DNA of 64,000 bases from Victivallaceae bacterium (GCA_028709805.1 JAQUTL010000008.1:1-64000), one strand, 5' to 3'; positions 8,710 to 17,934 are shown, numbered from the stretch's first letter. Notes: generated from the letters alone by a model not told the origin. Numbers and translations: made by a program.

Positions 8710-8830
8710 AAGTTTACCGCCTTTCCGATAGTCGTGTCAATGCCGATTTACTCTAATATAGCCCGGCGCGCCGCAAAATCAATTACGGCAATTCATTTTT
8801 TCGTATTGCCGGGTGATGCCGCGGCCGGTG

Positions 8831-8863
8831 TTTTCTCCGACGGGGGAAAACCGCCGGAGAAAA
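8831..8863. terminator. Hairpin just downstream of the GH20 gene
   Basis: TTTTCTCCG and CGG pair with CCG and CGGAGAAAA around a 7-base loop with one internal mismatch. It sits 18 nt after the GH20 stop on the minus strand. There is no clean T-tract beyond the stem, so termination is only likely. A second small hairpin (CGGCAAT/ATTGCCG) lies at 8786-8811. Confidence 0.4.
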
Positions 8864-8880
8864 AAAGTTGTCCGTTCGGG

Positions 8881-10749
8881 TCAGAGCGTCGACATTGCGG
8901 TCATGACGCCCTTGGTCCACGGCGCGAGTCCGGCGACGTCGCTGTCGAGTTTTTCGTCCAGCTCGGCGATTGCCGCGAGTTTTCCGGTCGAATAGTCGAG
9001 CAGTTTGCGTTCCAGCTCGCGCCAGCGTTCGATCTGCCCGGCGTTTCGTATTTGGAGGACCTCGAAGCCGAACGGTTTGAAGGTGGAGTTCCAGACGTCG
9101 CGGAACGATTCGGCGATCTGTTCGTAGAGTTTGACGATTGCCGGGATGTCGGCCGCCAGCGCGGCGAGCGCCGGCTTGTCCTTTGCTGCATAGGCGGCGA
9201 GCATGGCGCGGCGGAATTTGAGCTTCTCGGTGATGGCCTGGGCGATCAGGTAGGGATGGCGGAGGTCGGCGCAGCCGTCGCTGTCAAGTTTGTTCTTGAG
9301 TCCGTCGATGATGGCGGCGTAGGCGGCGATCACGCGGGAGTCAAAGTTTTTGTCCATGATTTTGTGGCAGTTCCAGGCGATGCCGCAGACCGGGTCGTCC
9401 CAGAACAGCCGGTAGGCGGGAATGGCGTCCCAGTCGGGGAATTTGTCGCCGTGAACGTCAAGTCCGCCGGCCAGGATATGGGCGGCGTAGTCGCCGTGGG
9501 AAACGGCGGCGAAACGGGCGCCGGTGCGTGCGTCGTCTTCCGGACAGCCGTAGCTGACGTCGGCGGCGTAGGCGAGACCGGCGAGCGCGGAGTCCCAGAC
9601 GCAGAACGCGCCGTCGTCTCCCCACATGGTGAAGAACACGTCGGTCACGCCGGTGTCGCGGCAGGCTTTGAGGCCGGGAACGATGGTGGCTTTGGTTATG
9701 GTGTGGTCGTACCACAGTTTGCTCCAGGTCCAGACGCCGGAGCCGAGGGCGAGCGGACGTTTGAGTTCCTGATGGAGCTTGATGAAGTCGCGGTAGAAGT
9801 TGTAGTCGTCATGGTAATAGTCCCAGTAGACGAGCTGGACGTTTTCAGGGATCGCGTCGCGGACCGGCTGGGGAATGTTGGTGTTGAGGTCGTAATATTC
9901 CTGCCGGTCGTTGCCGAGGCGGAAATACATGTCGCTCCAGATCATTGGCGAAAGGCCGTGTTCGGCGCAGATCGCGTTGACTTTCGCCAGATGGCGGTTG
10001 AAAAGTTCAAATCCGTTGACATAACCGTGTTTGTCCAGAAATTTTCCGCGGCCGAGGTCGTGGGTTTCGTCCATGCCGATGTGGATGCGGCGGCTGCGGA
10101 AGGCGCGGCTCCAGAATTCGATGATCTTATCGATCAGAGTGTAGGTCTTTTCCTCGCCGACGTTGAGGACTCTGGCGGTGTCGGTTTCATCGTTGTAGGG
10201 TATCCCCCATTTCAGAATCTGTTCCATATGGCCGAGCGTCTGGATGCAGCCGATCATTTCGATGCCGAGGCTGGCGGCGTAATCGTCGATTTCGCGCAGC
10301 TCTTCAAAGGTGTAGGCGCCGCGCATATAGCCGAAGTAGGGTTCGTCCGGCAGTTTGTAGGTGTCTTCTGTGTAGAGCATCGCCATGTTGTAGCCGAGCA
10401 GGGCGAGCTGGCGCAGCCATTTTTTGAAATGCTCGACGGTCATGACTCCGTTGCGTGAGGCGTCAAGCATGATGCCGTAGGTGGTGAAGGTCATTTTCTC
10501 GTCGGACTCAAGTTTGCTGAGCGCGGTTCCGACGCCGCGGGCGGCGGCGGAGAGGCAGCCGTATTCGATGCGGACGGCTCCGGCGCCACGGCTGACGCGG
10601 GAGACTCCCGCCTCCGGCGCTTTGACAAATTCGAGTTTCACGCCGTCTCCGGCGTCGGAGATCGGGTAATCGACGGCCAGCGCGTCCAGCAGCGCGGATA
10701 TTTCCGGTGCGGTTGTCCGGCGGTCCCAGTGCAGTCTGATTTCATTCAT
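8881..10749 (-). CDS. Glycoside hydrolase family 20 beta-N-acetylhexosaminidase (GcnA-like), cytosolic
   Basis: This 622-aa protein resembles GcnA-type GH20 enzymes, which remove terminal GlcNAc/GalNAc by substrate-assisted catalysis. A short N-terminal alpha/beta domain (~1-90) precedes the TIM barrel, which opens with YGIMLDASRNGVM. The catalytic Asp-Glu pair is in HIGMDETHDLGRGK near residue 223. Later barrel pieces include MIWSDMYFRLG, VYWDYYHDDYN and FFTMWGDDGAFC. The C-terminal ~180 residues are helical. There is no signal peptide, so it would act on imported sugars or glycopeptides. It stands alone, with no sugar transporter adjacent. Confidence 0.85.
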   Translation of the reverse strand: MNEIRLHWDRRTTAPEISALLDALAVDYPISDAGDGVKLEFVKAPEAGVSRVSRGAGAVRIEYGCLSAAARGVGTALSKLESDEKMTFTTYGIMLDASRNGVMTVEHFKKWLRQLALLGYNMAMLYTEDTYKLPDEPYFGYMRGAYTFEELREIDDYAASLGIEMIGCIQTLGHMEQILKWGIPYNDETDTARVLNVGEEKTYTLIDKIIEFWSRAFRSRRIHIGMDETHDLGRGKFLDKHGYVNGFELFNRHLAKVNAICAEHGLSPMIWSDMYFRLGNDRQEYYDLNTNIPQPVRDAIPENVQLVYWDYYHDDYNFYRDFIKLHQELKRPLALGSGVWTWSKLWYDHTITKATIVPGLKACRDTGVTDVFFTMWGDDGAFCVWDSALAGLAYAADVSYGCPEDDARTGARFAAVSHGDYAAHILAGGLDVHGDKFPDWDAIPAYRLFWDDPVCGIAWNCHKIMDKNFDSRVIAAYAAIIDGLKNKLDSDGCADLRHPYLIAQAITEKLKFRRAMLAAYAAKDKPALAALAADIPAIVKLYEQIAESFRDVWNSTFKPFGFEVLQIRNAGQIERWRELERKLLDYSTGKLAAIAELDEKLDSDVAGLAPWTKGVMTAMSTL

Positions 10750-10804
10750 GATGAACGTTTCTTTCTGTATGTTAAAATTTATGTAGTGTTGTCTTGCCGA
10801 TTAA

Positions 10805-11467
10805 TTAATGAAATGCGATGACGTTCCAGTGCTTTTCCGTTGCGATGCGCCGCAGTTCGTCATCCGGGTTCACCGCGAACGGGTGGCCGACGTATCCGAG
10901 GACAAAGCGGTCGTTGACGCTGTCGCCGTAATAAGCGAGATCGGCGGGTGAAATCTTTACTGCGCGGGAGAACTCCTCAAGCATTTCTACTTTGCCGGGA
11001 CCTCCGGCGTATGGCGGAACGTAGTCTCCGGTATAGCGGCCGTCGCGTTTTTCCAGTTCGGTGCCGAGCAGGATGTCCGCCTTGAAATATTCGGCGAGCG
11101 GTCCGGCGATCGCGGTGCAGGTGGAGGTCAGGATGCCGACTTTTCCGCCGTTGGCCTGGATGTCTTCAATATATGATTTGGCGTCCGGGTAGACCTTGGG
11201 CAGGACATAATCGGTGAAATGCTCAAGCAGCAGAGGCGTCATTTCCTCCGGCGTGCGGCCGATGAATTCGGCATGCTGGAATTTTGTGAAGGCGCGGTGA
11301 TCGAGCGAACCGCGTTCATAATCGCGGTAAAAGGCGTCGGCGGTTGCCGCGGCGTCGGGCGGAGCGAGTCGGCGGTCGATCAGAAAACGTTTCCACGACA
11401 TATCGCAGTCGTTGTTTATCAGCGTATGGTCCATATCGAACCAGAAGAACTTAATTCCATCGATCAT
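10805..11467 (-). CDS. HAD-IB family phosphatase (SerB-like)
   Basis: The 220-aa protein is a haloacid dehalogenase-superfamily phosphatase of subclass IB: motif I FWFDMDHT (nucleophile and acid Asp), motif II ILTSTCT, a motif III lysine in GGPGKVEML, and motif IV YYGDSVND. HAD-IB members include phosphoserine phosphatase and hydrolases of phospho-lipids or -bases; the substrate cannot be told from sequence. It has its own promoter (11524-11551) and ends 55 bp before the GH20 start, so it may be cotranscribed with GH20. Confidence 0.85.
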   Translation of the reverse strand: MIDGIKFFWFDMDHTLINNDCDMSWKRFLIDRRLAPPDAAATADAFYRDYERGSLDHRAFTKFQHAEFIGRTPEEMTPLLLEHFTDYVLPKVYPDAKSYIEDIQANGGKVGILTSTCTAIAGPLAEYFKADILLGTELEKRDGRYTGDYVPPYAGGPGKVEMLEEFSRAVKISPADLAYYGDSVNDRFVLGYVGHPFAVNPDDELRRIATEKHWNVIAFH

Positions 11468-11523
11468 TTGGTGTTGTCCGTGTTCATTATTTTTGCCTTC
11501 ATGAAAGCGGTATTATGAGCTAT

Positions 11524-11551
11524 ACAATATATGTTAAAAACGTTTTGTCAA
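11524..11551 (-). promoter_or_regulatory. Sigma70-type promoter of the HAD-IB gene
   Basis: On the minus strand TTGACA (complement of 11546-11551) and TATTGT (complement of 11524-11529) are 16 bp apart, about 57 bp before the ATG. Confidence 0.65.
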
Positions 11552-11673
11552 ATTCCGGATGAAGGTTTTATGCGTTGGCGTTTTTGCGGTTGAGACGACA
11601 ATTTTCGGCTTTTTTTCGCTTTGCGGTTTGCAAACCGTCGATTCTGGTTTATTTTAAAAAGCATAATGCTGGT

Positions 11674-11749
11674 GGGTTGATAGCTCAGTCGGTAGAGCAT
11701 CGCCCTTTTAAGGCGGTGGTCCCGGGTTCGAGTCCCGGTCAACTCACCA
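11674..11749 (+). tRNA. tRNA-Lys (anticodon UUU)
   Basis: A complete cloverleaf is visible: acceptor GGGTTGA with TCAACTC, D-arm GCTC/GAGC, anticodon stem TCGCC/GGCGG with loop CTTTTAA (anticodon TTT), T-arm with GGTTCGAGTCC, discriminator A and an encoded CCA. It lies 51 bp before rpmB on the same strand, so the two may share a transcript. Confidence 0.97.
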
Positions 11750-11800
11750 TTATTTTAACGGTGAATAAATCAGTATTTAACAGATAGCAGAGGTAATAAA

Positions 11801-12028
11801 ATGAGCAACGTTTGTGTTATGTGCGGCAAGCGCAAGGCCGAGGGCGGGTGCATTACCCGTAAAGGTTTGGCCAAGAAGACCGGCGGTATCGGTCTGCACG
11901 TCGTCAAAAACGTCAAGCGCACCTTTGAACCGAACATTCAGAGCGTTCGCATTGTCATCAACGGACAGGTCAAGCGCGTTCGCATGTGCGCGGCCTGCAT
12001 CCGCACCGGGAACTACGTCAAGGCGTAA
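11801..12028 (+). CDS. rpmB: 50S ribosomal protein L28, zinc-binding form
   Basis: L28 (75 aa) binds 23S rRNA near the E site. It has the family's basic core (KNVKRTFEPNIQSVRI and VRMCAAC) and two Cys-x-x-Cys pairs, CVMC near the N-terminus and CAAC near the C-terminus, which mark the zinc-containing (C+) type. Species that also carry zinc-free copies usually regulate them with Zur; no second copy is seen here. AGAGG lies upstream of the ATG. A strong terminator follows at 12055-12084. Confidence 0.95.
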   Translation: MSNVCVMCGKRKAEGGCITRKGLAKKTGGIGLHVVKNVKRTFEPNIQSVRIVINGQVKRVRMCAACIRTGNYVKA

Positions 12029-12054
12029 GTTGCGGAAGACGGGAAATGAAAAGG

Positions 12055-12084
12055 GGGTCGCTTTCAAGCGGCCCTTTTTGTTTT
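12055..12084 (+). terminator. Rho-independent terminator of rpmB
   Basis: GGGTCGCTT pairs with AAGCGGCCC (one T-G pair) with a very short loop, followed by TTTTTGTTTT. It lies 27 bp after the rpmB stop and before uvrA. Confidence 0.85.
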
Positions 12085-12143
12085 AAATACGGAATAAAAA
12101 GTCCGAGGTTCGGCGCCAGACGGCGAAAGCGGCGGTGCGATTG

Positions 12144-15002
12144 ATGAATGAAAATATTGTGATAAAAGGCGCGTCCCAGCACAATCTGAAGGACGTTGAC
12201 GTTACGATTCCGCGCAACAAACTGGTGGTGATAACCGGGTTGAGCGGTTCCGGCAAGTCGTCGCTGGCATTCGACACGCTTTATGCCGAGGGGCAGCGGC
12301 GGTACGTTGAAAGCCTGTCTGCCTACGCCCGCATGTTTCTGGACCGGCTTCAGAAGCCGAAGGTCCGGCATATCGAGGGGCTGTCGCCGGCGATCGCCAT
12401 CGAACAGCGCACCGCCGGAAGCTCGCCGCGCTCCACGGTGGCCACCGTCACCGAAATATACGATTATCTGCGACTGCTCTACGCCAACGCCGGAACGCCG
12501 CACTGTCCGGAGTGCGGGCGCGAACTGTCGCCGCAGTCGGCGCAGAAGATATGCGCCCAGATTTCCGCGCTGCCGTCCGGCCGCCGGCTGATGGTGCTGG
12601 CGCCGCTGGTTTCCGGGTCAAAAGGCGAGCAGCGCGACGTTCTGGAACGGGCGAAGGGCGAAGGGTTTGTCCGGGTGCGGATCGACGGGAAAATATACGA
12701 TCTTGAGGACGAACTCCCGACGCTGGAAAAGAACAAGCGGCACAACGTGGATGTGATCGTCGACCGGTTGACCACCGGTGACGGGCTGGACCCGGTGCGG
12801 TTGAGCGACTCCGTGGAGCTGGCTCTGAAGCACGGCGGCGGCATTCTGACGCTCTTGATCGACGGCGGCGGCGAAGACGGTGTTTTTGAGGAAAAGCAGT
12901 ACAGTGAACATCTCGCCTGTCTGCACTGCAACATCAGCTACGGCAAACTGCTGCCGCGCAATTTTTCGTTCAACAGTCCCTATGGCGCGTGTCCGGAGTG
13001 CAACGGTTTGGGCGTGCAGATGATAATGGACCCGGAAAAGGTGATCCCGGACGGCACGCTTTCAATTCGCGGCGGCGCGATTCCGTCGATGCGGCGCGGC
13101 GCCCGGCATCTCATCATGTATTACAACATGCTGCTGCGCAAGGTGGCCGAGCAATGGCAGCACCCCGAGATGCTGACAACGCCGTGGAACCATCTTCCAG
13201 TTGAACTGCGCGACCTGGTGCTGTACGGCTCCGGCAAAACACCGCTGGAGTTCGATTATCGGATGAAGGGACGTAAATATTGTTGGAGCAAGCCGTTCGA
13301 AGGAGTTCTGGCGCTGCTTCAGAAGCGGTATGAAGATACTGAGATGGATTCGGTGCGCGAGCGGCTTGAACCGCTGCTGAGTCCGCGGCTGTGTCCGTCT
13401 TGTCACGGTGCGCGGCTGAACAAGGCGGCGCTCGGCGTCACGGTCGGCGGACTCAATCTGGCGGAGTTCAATGCGCTGGCGGTCACTTCGGCGCTGAAGT
13501 TCATTGAAAAGCTGAAACTCACCGGCGAGCAGGAGGTGATTGCGCACGACGTGGTCAACGAGGTGCGGTCCCGGCTGGGGTTCCTGTCCAGTGTGGGGCT
13601 TGGTTATCTGTCGCTTGACCGGTCGAGCGGAACGCTTTCCGGCGGCGAGGCGCAGCGCATCCGGCTGGCCACCCAGCTGGGCAGCGCGTTGGCCGGCGTG
13701 CTTTATATACTCGACGAGCCGAGCATCGGCCTGCATCAGAAGGACAACGACCGGCTGCTGGCCACGCTGAAAAATCTGCGCGATTTGGGCAATACCGTGG
13801 TGGTGGTCGAACACGATCTGGACACCATGCGTGCGGCCGACTATCTGATCGATCTCGGGCCCGGCGCCGGAACCAACGGCGGCCGGATTGTGGCGGCCGG
13901 CACGCCGGACGAAGTGGCGGCGGCTCCGGGATCGCTGACCGGCGACTTTTTGTCCGGCCGGCGCGAGATTGCGGTTCCCAAGCTGCGCTGTCCGGGCAAC
14001 GGCCGCAAGATCGTTGTTCACGGCGCGGCGCATCACAATTTGAAGAAGATCGACGTGGAATTTCCGCTGGGGACGTTTATCTGCGTCACCGGCGTGTCCG
14101 GCAGCGGTAAAAGTTCGCTGGTCAACGAAATACTGGTTCGCGCGCTCAACGCCAAGCTCGGCGTGGCCGACGCGCCGCCGGGAAAATGCGCCGGAATCGA
14201 CGGATTGGAATATGTGGACAAGGCGATCGTGATTGATCAAAGTCCGATCGGGCGGACGCCGCGCTCCAATCCGGCCACCTATACCGATGCGTTCGGGATC
14301 ATCCGCAATCTGTTCGCCGGACTTCCGGAGTCGAAAGTGCGCGGCTATAAGCCCGGACGGTTCAGTTTCAACGTCAAGGGCGGACGCTGCGAGGAGTGCC
14401 GGGGCGACGGCATACGCAAGATTGAAATGCAGTTTCTGTCCGATGTTTACGTTGAATGTTCATCCTGCGGCGGCAAGCGGTTCAACCGCGACACGCTGGA
14501 AGTCCGTTACAAGGGGCTGAGCATCTCCGATGTGCTTGACCTGACGATATCCGACGCCGTCGGCGTGTTCGGCAAACATACCGCTTTGCTGCGGAAGCTG
14601 ACGATGCTGGAGGAGGTCGGTCTCGGCTATGTCACGCTCGGTCAGAGCGCCACCACGCTTTCCGGCGGCGAGGCGCAGCGGATCAAGCTTGCCGGCGAGC
14701 TGTCGCGGGTGCCGCGCGGCCATACGGTGTATATTCTTGACGAGCCGACCACCGGTCTTCATTCCGCCGACATCGACCAGTTGCTTAAAGTGCTGTTCAA
14801 GCTGCGCGATCTCGGCAACACGGTTCTGGTGATCGAGCACAATCTGGACGTGATAAAATGTGCCGACCACGTCATCGACCTGGGGCCGGACGGCGGCACG
14901 GCGGGCGGCCGGTTGATCGCCTGCGGCACGCCGGAGCAGGTGGCGGCGGTCAAAAAGTCATACACCGGCAATTATTTGCGGAAACTGTTGAAAAAAGCTT
15001 GA
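12144..15002 (+). CDS. uvrA: Excinuclease ABC subunit A
   Basis: UvrA is the damage-sensing ATPase dimer of nucleotide-excision repair. The 952-aa protein shows both ABC modules. The first has Walker A GLSGSGKSSLAFDT, zinc fingers CPEC...CLHC..CPEC, signature LSGGEAQRIRLATQLGS and Walker B LYILDEPSIGLHQ. The second has GVSGSGKSSL, the CEEC/CSSCGG zinc finger, LSGGEAQRIKLAGELS and YILDEPTTGLH. The ATG at 12144 is chosen over a GTG at 12135 because it matches the usual N-terminus (IVIKGASQHNLKDV). No LexA-type box was recognised upstream. Confidence 0.96.
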   Translation: MNENIVIKGASQHNLKDVDVTIPRNKLVVITGLSGSGKSSLAFDTLYAEGQRRYVESLSAYARMFLDRLQKPKVRHIEGLSPAIAIEQRTAGSSPRSTVATVTEIYDYLRLLYANAGTPHCPECGRELSPQSAQKICAQISALPSGRRLMVLAPLVSGSKGEQRDVLERAKGEGFVRVRIDGKIYDLEDELPTLEKNKRHNVDVIVDRLTTGDGLDPVRLSDSVELALKHGGGILTLLIDGGGEDGVFEEKQYSEHLACLHCNISYGKLLPRNFSFNSPYGACPECNGLGVQMIMDPEKVIPDGTLSIRGGAIPSMRRGARHLIMYYNMLLRKVAEQWQHPEMLTTPWNHLPVELRDLVLYGSGKTPLEFDYRMKGRKYCWSKPFEGVLALLQKRYEDTEMDSVRERLEPLLSPRLCPSCHGARLNKAALGVTVGGLNLAEFNALAVTSALKFIEKLKLTGEQEVIAHDVVNEVRSRLGFLSSVGLGYLSLDRSSGTLSGGEAQRIRLATQLGSALAGVLYILDEPSIGLHQKDNDRLLATLKNLRDLGNTVVVVEHDLDTMRAADYLIDLGPGAGTNGGRIVAAGTPDEVAAAPGSLTGDFLSGRREIAVPKLRCPGNGRKIVVHGAAHHNLKKIDVEFPLGTFICVTGVSGSGKSSLVNEILVRALNAKLGVADAPPGKCAGIDGLEYVDKAIVIDQSPIGRTPRSNPATYTDAFGIIRNLFAGLPESKVRGYKPGRFSFNVKGGRCEECRGDGIRKIEMQFLSDVYVECSSCGGKRFNRDTLEVRYKGLSISDVLDLTISDAVGVFGKHTALLRKLTMLEEVGLGYVTLGQSATTLSGGEAQRIKLAGELSRVPRGHTVYILDEPTTGLHSADIDQLLKVLFKLRDLGNTVLVIEHNLDVIKCADHVIDLGPDGGTAGGRLIACGTPEQVAAVKKSYTGNYLRKLLKKA

Positions 15003-15050
15003 CAAAGCCGCAATGCGGTTTAAGTTAAAAATATAAAAACGGGGACGGGA

Positions 15051-15560
15051 ATGATAAAGACAAAACACATCAGGTATGCCGTGCTGCTGCTGGCTTCGCT
15101 GGCTGCGGCCGGCTGTTCCGTGGTGCGGGTGGACTATCAGGGCGAGGAATTTTCTCCGGCGGCGATGGCGGCGGTGACGCCGGCGGCTCCGGTCGGCATG
15201 AATCTGATCGGGCGTGCGGTGGCCTCGGCTCCGGCCGCGCAGACCGACCGGGCGGCGATGGAGGCCGCGCTGCTGGACAAGGCGCGCAGTGTCGGCGCTG
15301 AAGCGGTGGTGGTCACCAATTATCAGGTTACGCCCAATCCGCGGATCAACGGCATCATGCGTGAAAGCTCGACTTCGGTCTGGGGCGGCGAGAATGCCGA
15401 GACTGCCAACTGGATTCCCATGCAGAACGATTTCAACGGCGGATACGGCTCGGCCGATCTGTCCGACTTTTTTACCGGAGGAACGTCCAAGGCGGCTCCT
15501 CCGGTCGAGAAGGTTTACACCAGAGTGCTTTACGCCGATTTTTACTCAACGGGGAAGTAA
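15051..15560 (+). CDS. Predicted lipoprotein of unknown function
   Basis: The 169-aa protein starts with a basic n-region and hydrophobic core ending in the lipobox LAAAGC (Cys ~22), so signal peptidase II cleavage and membrane anchoring are expected. The mature part is Ala-rich and ends in a Gly/Ser-rich segment (ADLSDFFTGG, VEKVYTRVLYADFYSTGK). No domain is recognised. A TTGACA at 14999-15004 overlaps the uvrA stop and may be the -35 box of its promoter; a good -10 is not obvious. Confidence 0.75.
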   Translation: MIKTKHIRYAVLLLASLAAAGCSVVRVDYQGEEFSPAAMAAVTPAAPVGMNLIGRAVASAPAAQTDRAAMEAALLDKARSVGAEAVVVTNYQVTPNPRINGIMRESSTSVWGGENAETANWIPMQNDFNGGYGSADLSDFFTGGTSKAAPPVEKVYTRVLYADFYSTGK

Positions 15561-15588
15561 GTCGCGATAAAATCCGGAGGTCTGTGCG

Positions 15589-15705
15589 TTGCGGAAGCTG
15601 ACGGGTGTGCTGACTGCGCTGTGCGCCGCGACGGTTTTAACGCTGCGCTGCTCCGGTGGCGCGGTTTCTGTTTTTTTTCCAACACTTGGATGTTATATTT
15701 ATTGA
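15589..15705 (+). pseudogene. Truncated secretory/lipoprotein ORF (38 aa) cut at a base-composition break
   Basis: A GGAGG at 15576-15580 stands 8 nt before a TTG that opens a short frame: MRKLTGVLTALCAATVLTL, a typical signal-peptide n- and h-region, then RCSGG and a stop in AT-rich DNA. The composition changes near 15665-15670 from host-like GC-rich to AT-rich, exactly where the frame loses sense. This fits a gene start cut by insertion of the chloramphenicol acetyltransferase segment. It is an inference from a short ORF. Confidence 0.35.
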
Positions 15706-15786
15706 ATTGAGTGCTAATATTATGCATGAGACATGTTGTTTGGAAAGAAATCGTTGTCCAGAAGACCATTGCAGTCGGAGTCGATG

Positions 15787-16434
15787 ATGGAAAAGCCGGA
15801 GATCGTTTTAATAGACATGGATACATGGGCGCGAAGAACGCATTATGATGTATATTCGAAGCGCGCGAAATGTTCATCACATTTAACCTGCACACTGGAT
15901 GTCACCGCCTTATATTTTAATTGCAAAAAATCGAATATTAGGTTTTACCCCGCAATGATTGTCCTTGTCAGCGAATTGATTAATAAGATGCCTGAATTTC
16001 GCATGACTTTTGACGCTGAGCATAGACTTGGATATTGGAATTTTCTTTCTCCGTCTTATACTATTTTCCATGAAGATGACAATACGTTTTCCGGAATCAA
16101 TACCGTCTGGGTGGATTCAAGAGAAGATTTTTATCATGCTCTCATTGCGGATATGTTGAAATATCGCAATGAAAAAGGAATTTCTGTGGGACCTGAACTA
16201 TGCAATATTTTTCATATTTCATGTCTTCCCTGGCTAAATTTTGATTCTTTCGAATTGCATTTGTCCAATGATTTTTATCTTGCACCCGTCATTACATGGG
16301 GGAAATACTCGAAAGAAAAAGAAAAGATCAGGATGCCGGTTTCCATTACCATAAACCATGCGGCCGCCGATGGCTATCATATCAGTCAATTCTTAATACA
16401 GCTGCAGGAGCTTTGCAATGGATCAATCTACTGA
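15787..16434 (+). CDS. cat: Chloramphenicol acetyltransferase (type A, CAT-like)
   Basis: CAT inactivates chloramphenicol by acetyl transfer from acetyl-CoA as a cytosolic trimer. The 215-aa protein aligns over its full length with classic CATs: IDMDTWARRTHYDVYSKRAK at the N-terminus, FYPAMIVLVSELIN, FRMTFDAEHRLGYWNFL, PSYTIFHEDD, and the active-site region ITINHAAADGYHISQF with catalytic His191 and Asp195 (classic HHAVCDG). The preceding residue is Asn rather than His, and Ala-Ala replaces Val-Cys. The ATG at 15787 lies 6 nt after GGAG. The gene is markedly AT-rich against its GC-rich neighbours, a sign of transfer; activity on chloramphenicol is not proven. Confidence 0.88.
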   Translation: MEKPEIVLIDMDTWARRTHYDVYSKRAKCSSHLTCTLDVTALYFNCKKSNIRFYPAMIVLVSELINKMPEFRMTFDAEHRLGYWNFLSPSYTIFHEDDNTFSGINTVWVDSREDFYHALIADMLKYRNEKGISVGPELCNIFHISCLPWLNFDSFELHLSNDFYLAPVITWGKYSKEKEKIRMPVSITINHAAADGYHISQFLIQLQELCNGSIY

Positions 16435-16453
16435 TAGTGTCCGGCACATTACA

Positions 16454-16486
16454 AAAGACGCAACCCGGAATCCGGGTTGCGTCTTT
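16454..16486. terminator. Bidirectional terminator between cat and rubredoxin genes
   Basis: AAAGACGCAACCCGG and CCGGGTTGCGTCTTT form a near-perfect 14-15 bp stem with a 2-3 base loop and T/A-tracts on both sides. It serves the convergent cat and perR-operon transcripts. Confidence 0.85.
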
Positions 16487-16506
16487 CTGCGTTCTGACGG
16501 CGGTGA

Positions 16507-16665
16507 TTATTCGACCGAGAACTCGTCTTTGCCGGCGCCGCATTCCGGGCAGACCCAGTCGGCCGGAATATCTTCAAACGCGGTTCCGGCGGCGATACCG
16601 TTGTCCGGATCGCCCTTGGCCGGATCATAAACGTAGCCGCAGACATTGCATACATATTTTTTCAT
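16507..16665 (-). CDS. Rubredoxin
   Basis: This 52-aa protein is a canonical rubredoxin, a one-iron electron carrier. Both Fe(Cys)4 loops are present: CNVCGYVYD near residues 6-14 and [11 protein letters not shown] near 39-49, with [15 protein letters not shown] between them. AAGGAG is 9 nt before the ATG. It is the last gene of the perR-superoxide reductase-ferritin-flavodiiron cluster, 25 bp after the flavodiiron stop, which makes it the likely electron donor to the flavodiiron protein and superoxide reductase. Confidence 0.96.
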   Translation of the reverse strand: MKKYVCNVCGYVYDPAKGDPDNGIAAGTAFEDIPADWVCPECGAGKDEFSVE

Positions 16666-16690
16666 AATGCACTCTCCTTGTTGGGGTTGT

Positions 16691-17908
16691 TCAGCAATTT
16701 TCTATTTTCGCGATCAGTGCTTCCGCAAGCTTTTCTCCAAACTGGAAGCAGGCGGCAAGTTCGTCGCGGTCTGGCACATACTTGATGTTCAGCGGTTCGC
16801 ACGGCTGCTGTACTTTGCAGGCGGTCAGCGTTTCCGCAATCTGTTTTGCCGCTTCGCCGCTCCAGCCGAAGGAGCCGAACGCGCCGCCGATCAGATTTTG
16901 CGGACGCAGACCTTTGAAGTAGCAGAGGAAGTCGGCTACGGTCGGAAACATATTGTTGTTCAGCGTCGGGCTGCCGACCGCCACAATTCCGGCGTCCAGC
17001 ACCTTGGTCATGGCGTTGCTGCGGTCCGAAGCGCCGAGACAGATCAGATCGCAGTCAACTCCGGACGAAGTTATGCCGTCTGCCACCGACTTCGCCATCG
17101 CGGCGGTCGATCCCCACATGGTGTCGTAGATCACCACCGCGCGCTTCGCCGGCTTCTGTTCGGCCATCGTACGGTAGAGCTTCAGTATAAAGTCAATTCC
17201 TTCGGCGCCGCGCCAGATCGGACCGTGATCCGGGGCGACCATTCCGATATCGAACTTGAAGTCCGGCAGCGTGTCGAGCAGCGACAGCACTTTGGGGGCC
17301 TGAAGCAGAAGAATATTCGCAAAATATTTTTTTGCTTCAACGGTCAGCGTGTTGACGTCATACTCGTCATGGAACCGGCGGCTGCCGGCAAGGTGCATTC
17401 CGAACGCGTCCTGAGAAAACAGGATTTTCTCGCCGTCCAGAAAACTCACCATGCTGTCCGGCCAATGGAGCATCTTGGTTTCCGCAAAGATCAGATTATT
17501 GTCGCCCAGACAGATTTTTTCACCGGTTTTCACCACTGTGACCGGCAGATCGTCTCCAAAGTGGAGTTTCAGCGCCTTTTCGCCCATCGGCGACGCAAAC
17601 AGCTTTTCCGGTTTGATCGCCGCCAGCGCCATCGGCAGTGCGCCGGAGTGGTCCATTTCAGCGTGGTTTGATACGATGTAGTCGATTTTCCCGGGATCGA
17701 TCACTGAAGCTATGCGTTCCATCATTTCTGAAAAGAACGGCGCTTTCACCGTGTCGATCAGGGTTATTTTTTTATCCAGCACCAAAAAAGCGTTGTAGGT
17801 GGAGCCAAAATTTGTGGCATAGCCGTGAAAATTTCTGATGTTCCAGTCAATGACCCCGACCCAGTAAACTTTTTCAGTTACTTTTACCGCTTTGAGAAAA
17901 TCGCTCAT
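16691..17908 (-). CDS. Flavodiiron protein (rubredoxin:O2/NO oxidoreductase)
   Basis: Flavodiiron proteins reduce O2 to water and/or NO to N2O in the cytosol of anaerobes. The 405-aa protein has the N-terminal metallo-beta-lactamase-like domain with iron ligands in NHAEMDH (His82, Glu84, Asp86), MLHWPDS, QDAFG and APDHGPIW, followed by a C-terminal flavodoxin domain from ~255 ([40 protein letters not shown]). No fused rubredoxin or reductase module is present; a rubredoxin gene follows directly. It sits 26 bp downstream of ferritin. Confidence 0.96.
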   Translation of the reverse strand: MSDFLKAVKVTEKVYWVGVIDWNIRNFHGYATNFGSTYNAFLVLDKKITLIDTVKAPFFSEMMERIASVIDPGKIDYIVSNHAEMDHSGALPMALAAIKPEKLFASPMGEKALKLHFGDDLPVTVVKTGEKICLGDNNLIFAETKMLHWPDSMVSFLDGEKILFSQDAFGMHLAGSRRFHDEYDVNTLTVEAKKYFANILLLQAPKVLSLLDTLPDFKFDIGMVAPDHGPIWRGAEGIDFILKLYRTMAEQKPAKRAVVIYDTMWGSTAAMAKSVADGITSSGVDCDLICLGASDRSNAMTKVLDAGIVAVGSPTLNNNMFPTVADFLCYFKGLRPQNLIGGAFGSFGWSGEAAKQIAETLTACKVQQPCEPLNIKYVPDRDELAACFQFGEKLAEALIAKIENC

Positions 17909-17934
17909 ATCCCGTTCCTGTTGCTGTGTGATTG

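Noticed and set aside
8320-10458. Long plus-strand open frame (712 codons) opposite the GH20 gene
   Set aside because: Antisense shadow of the GH20 and WecA/CapD-like genes in GC-rich DNA; it has no domain sense, while the minus strand encodes clear motifs.
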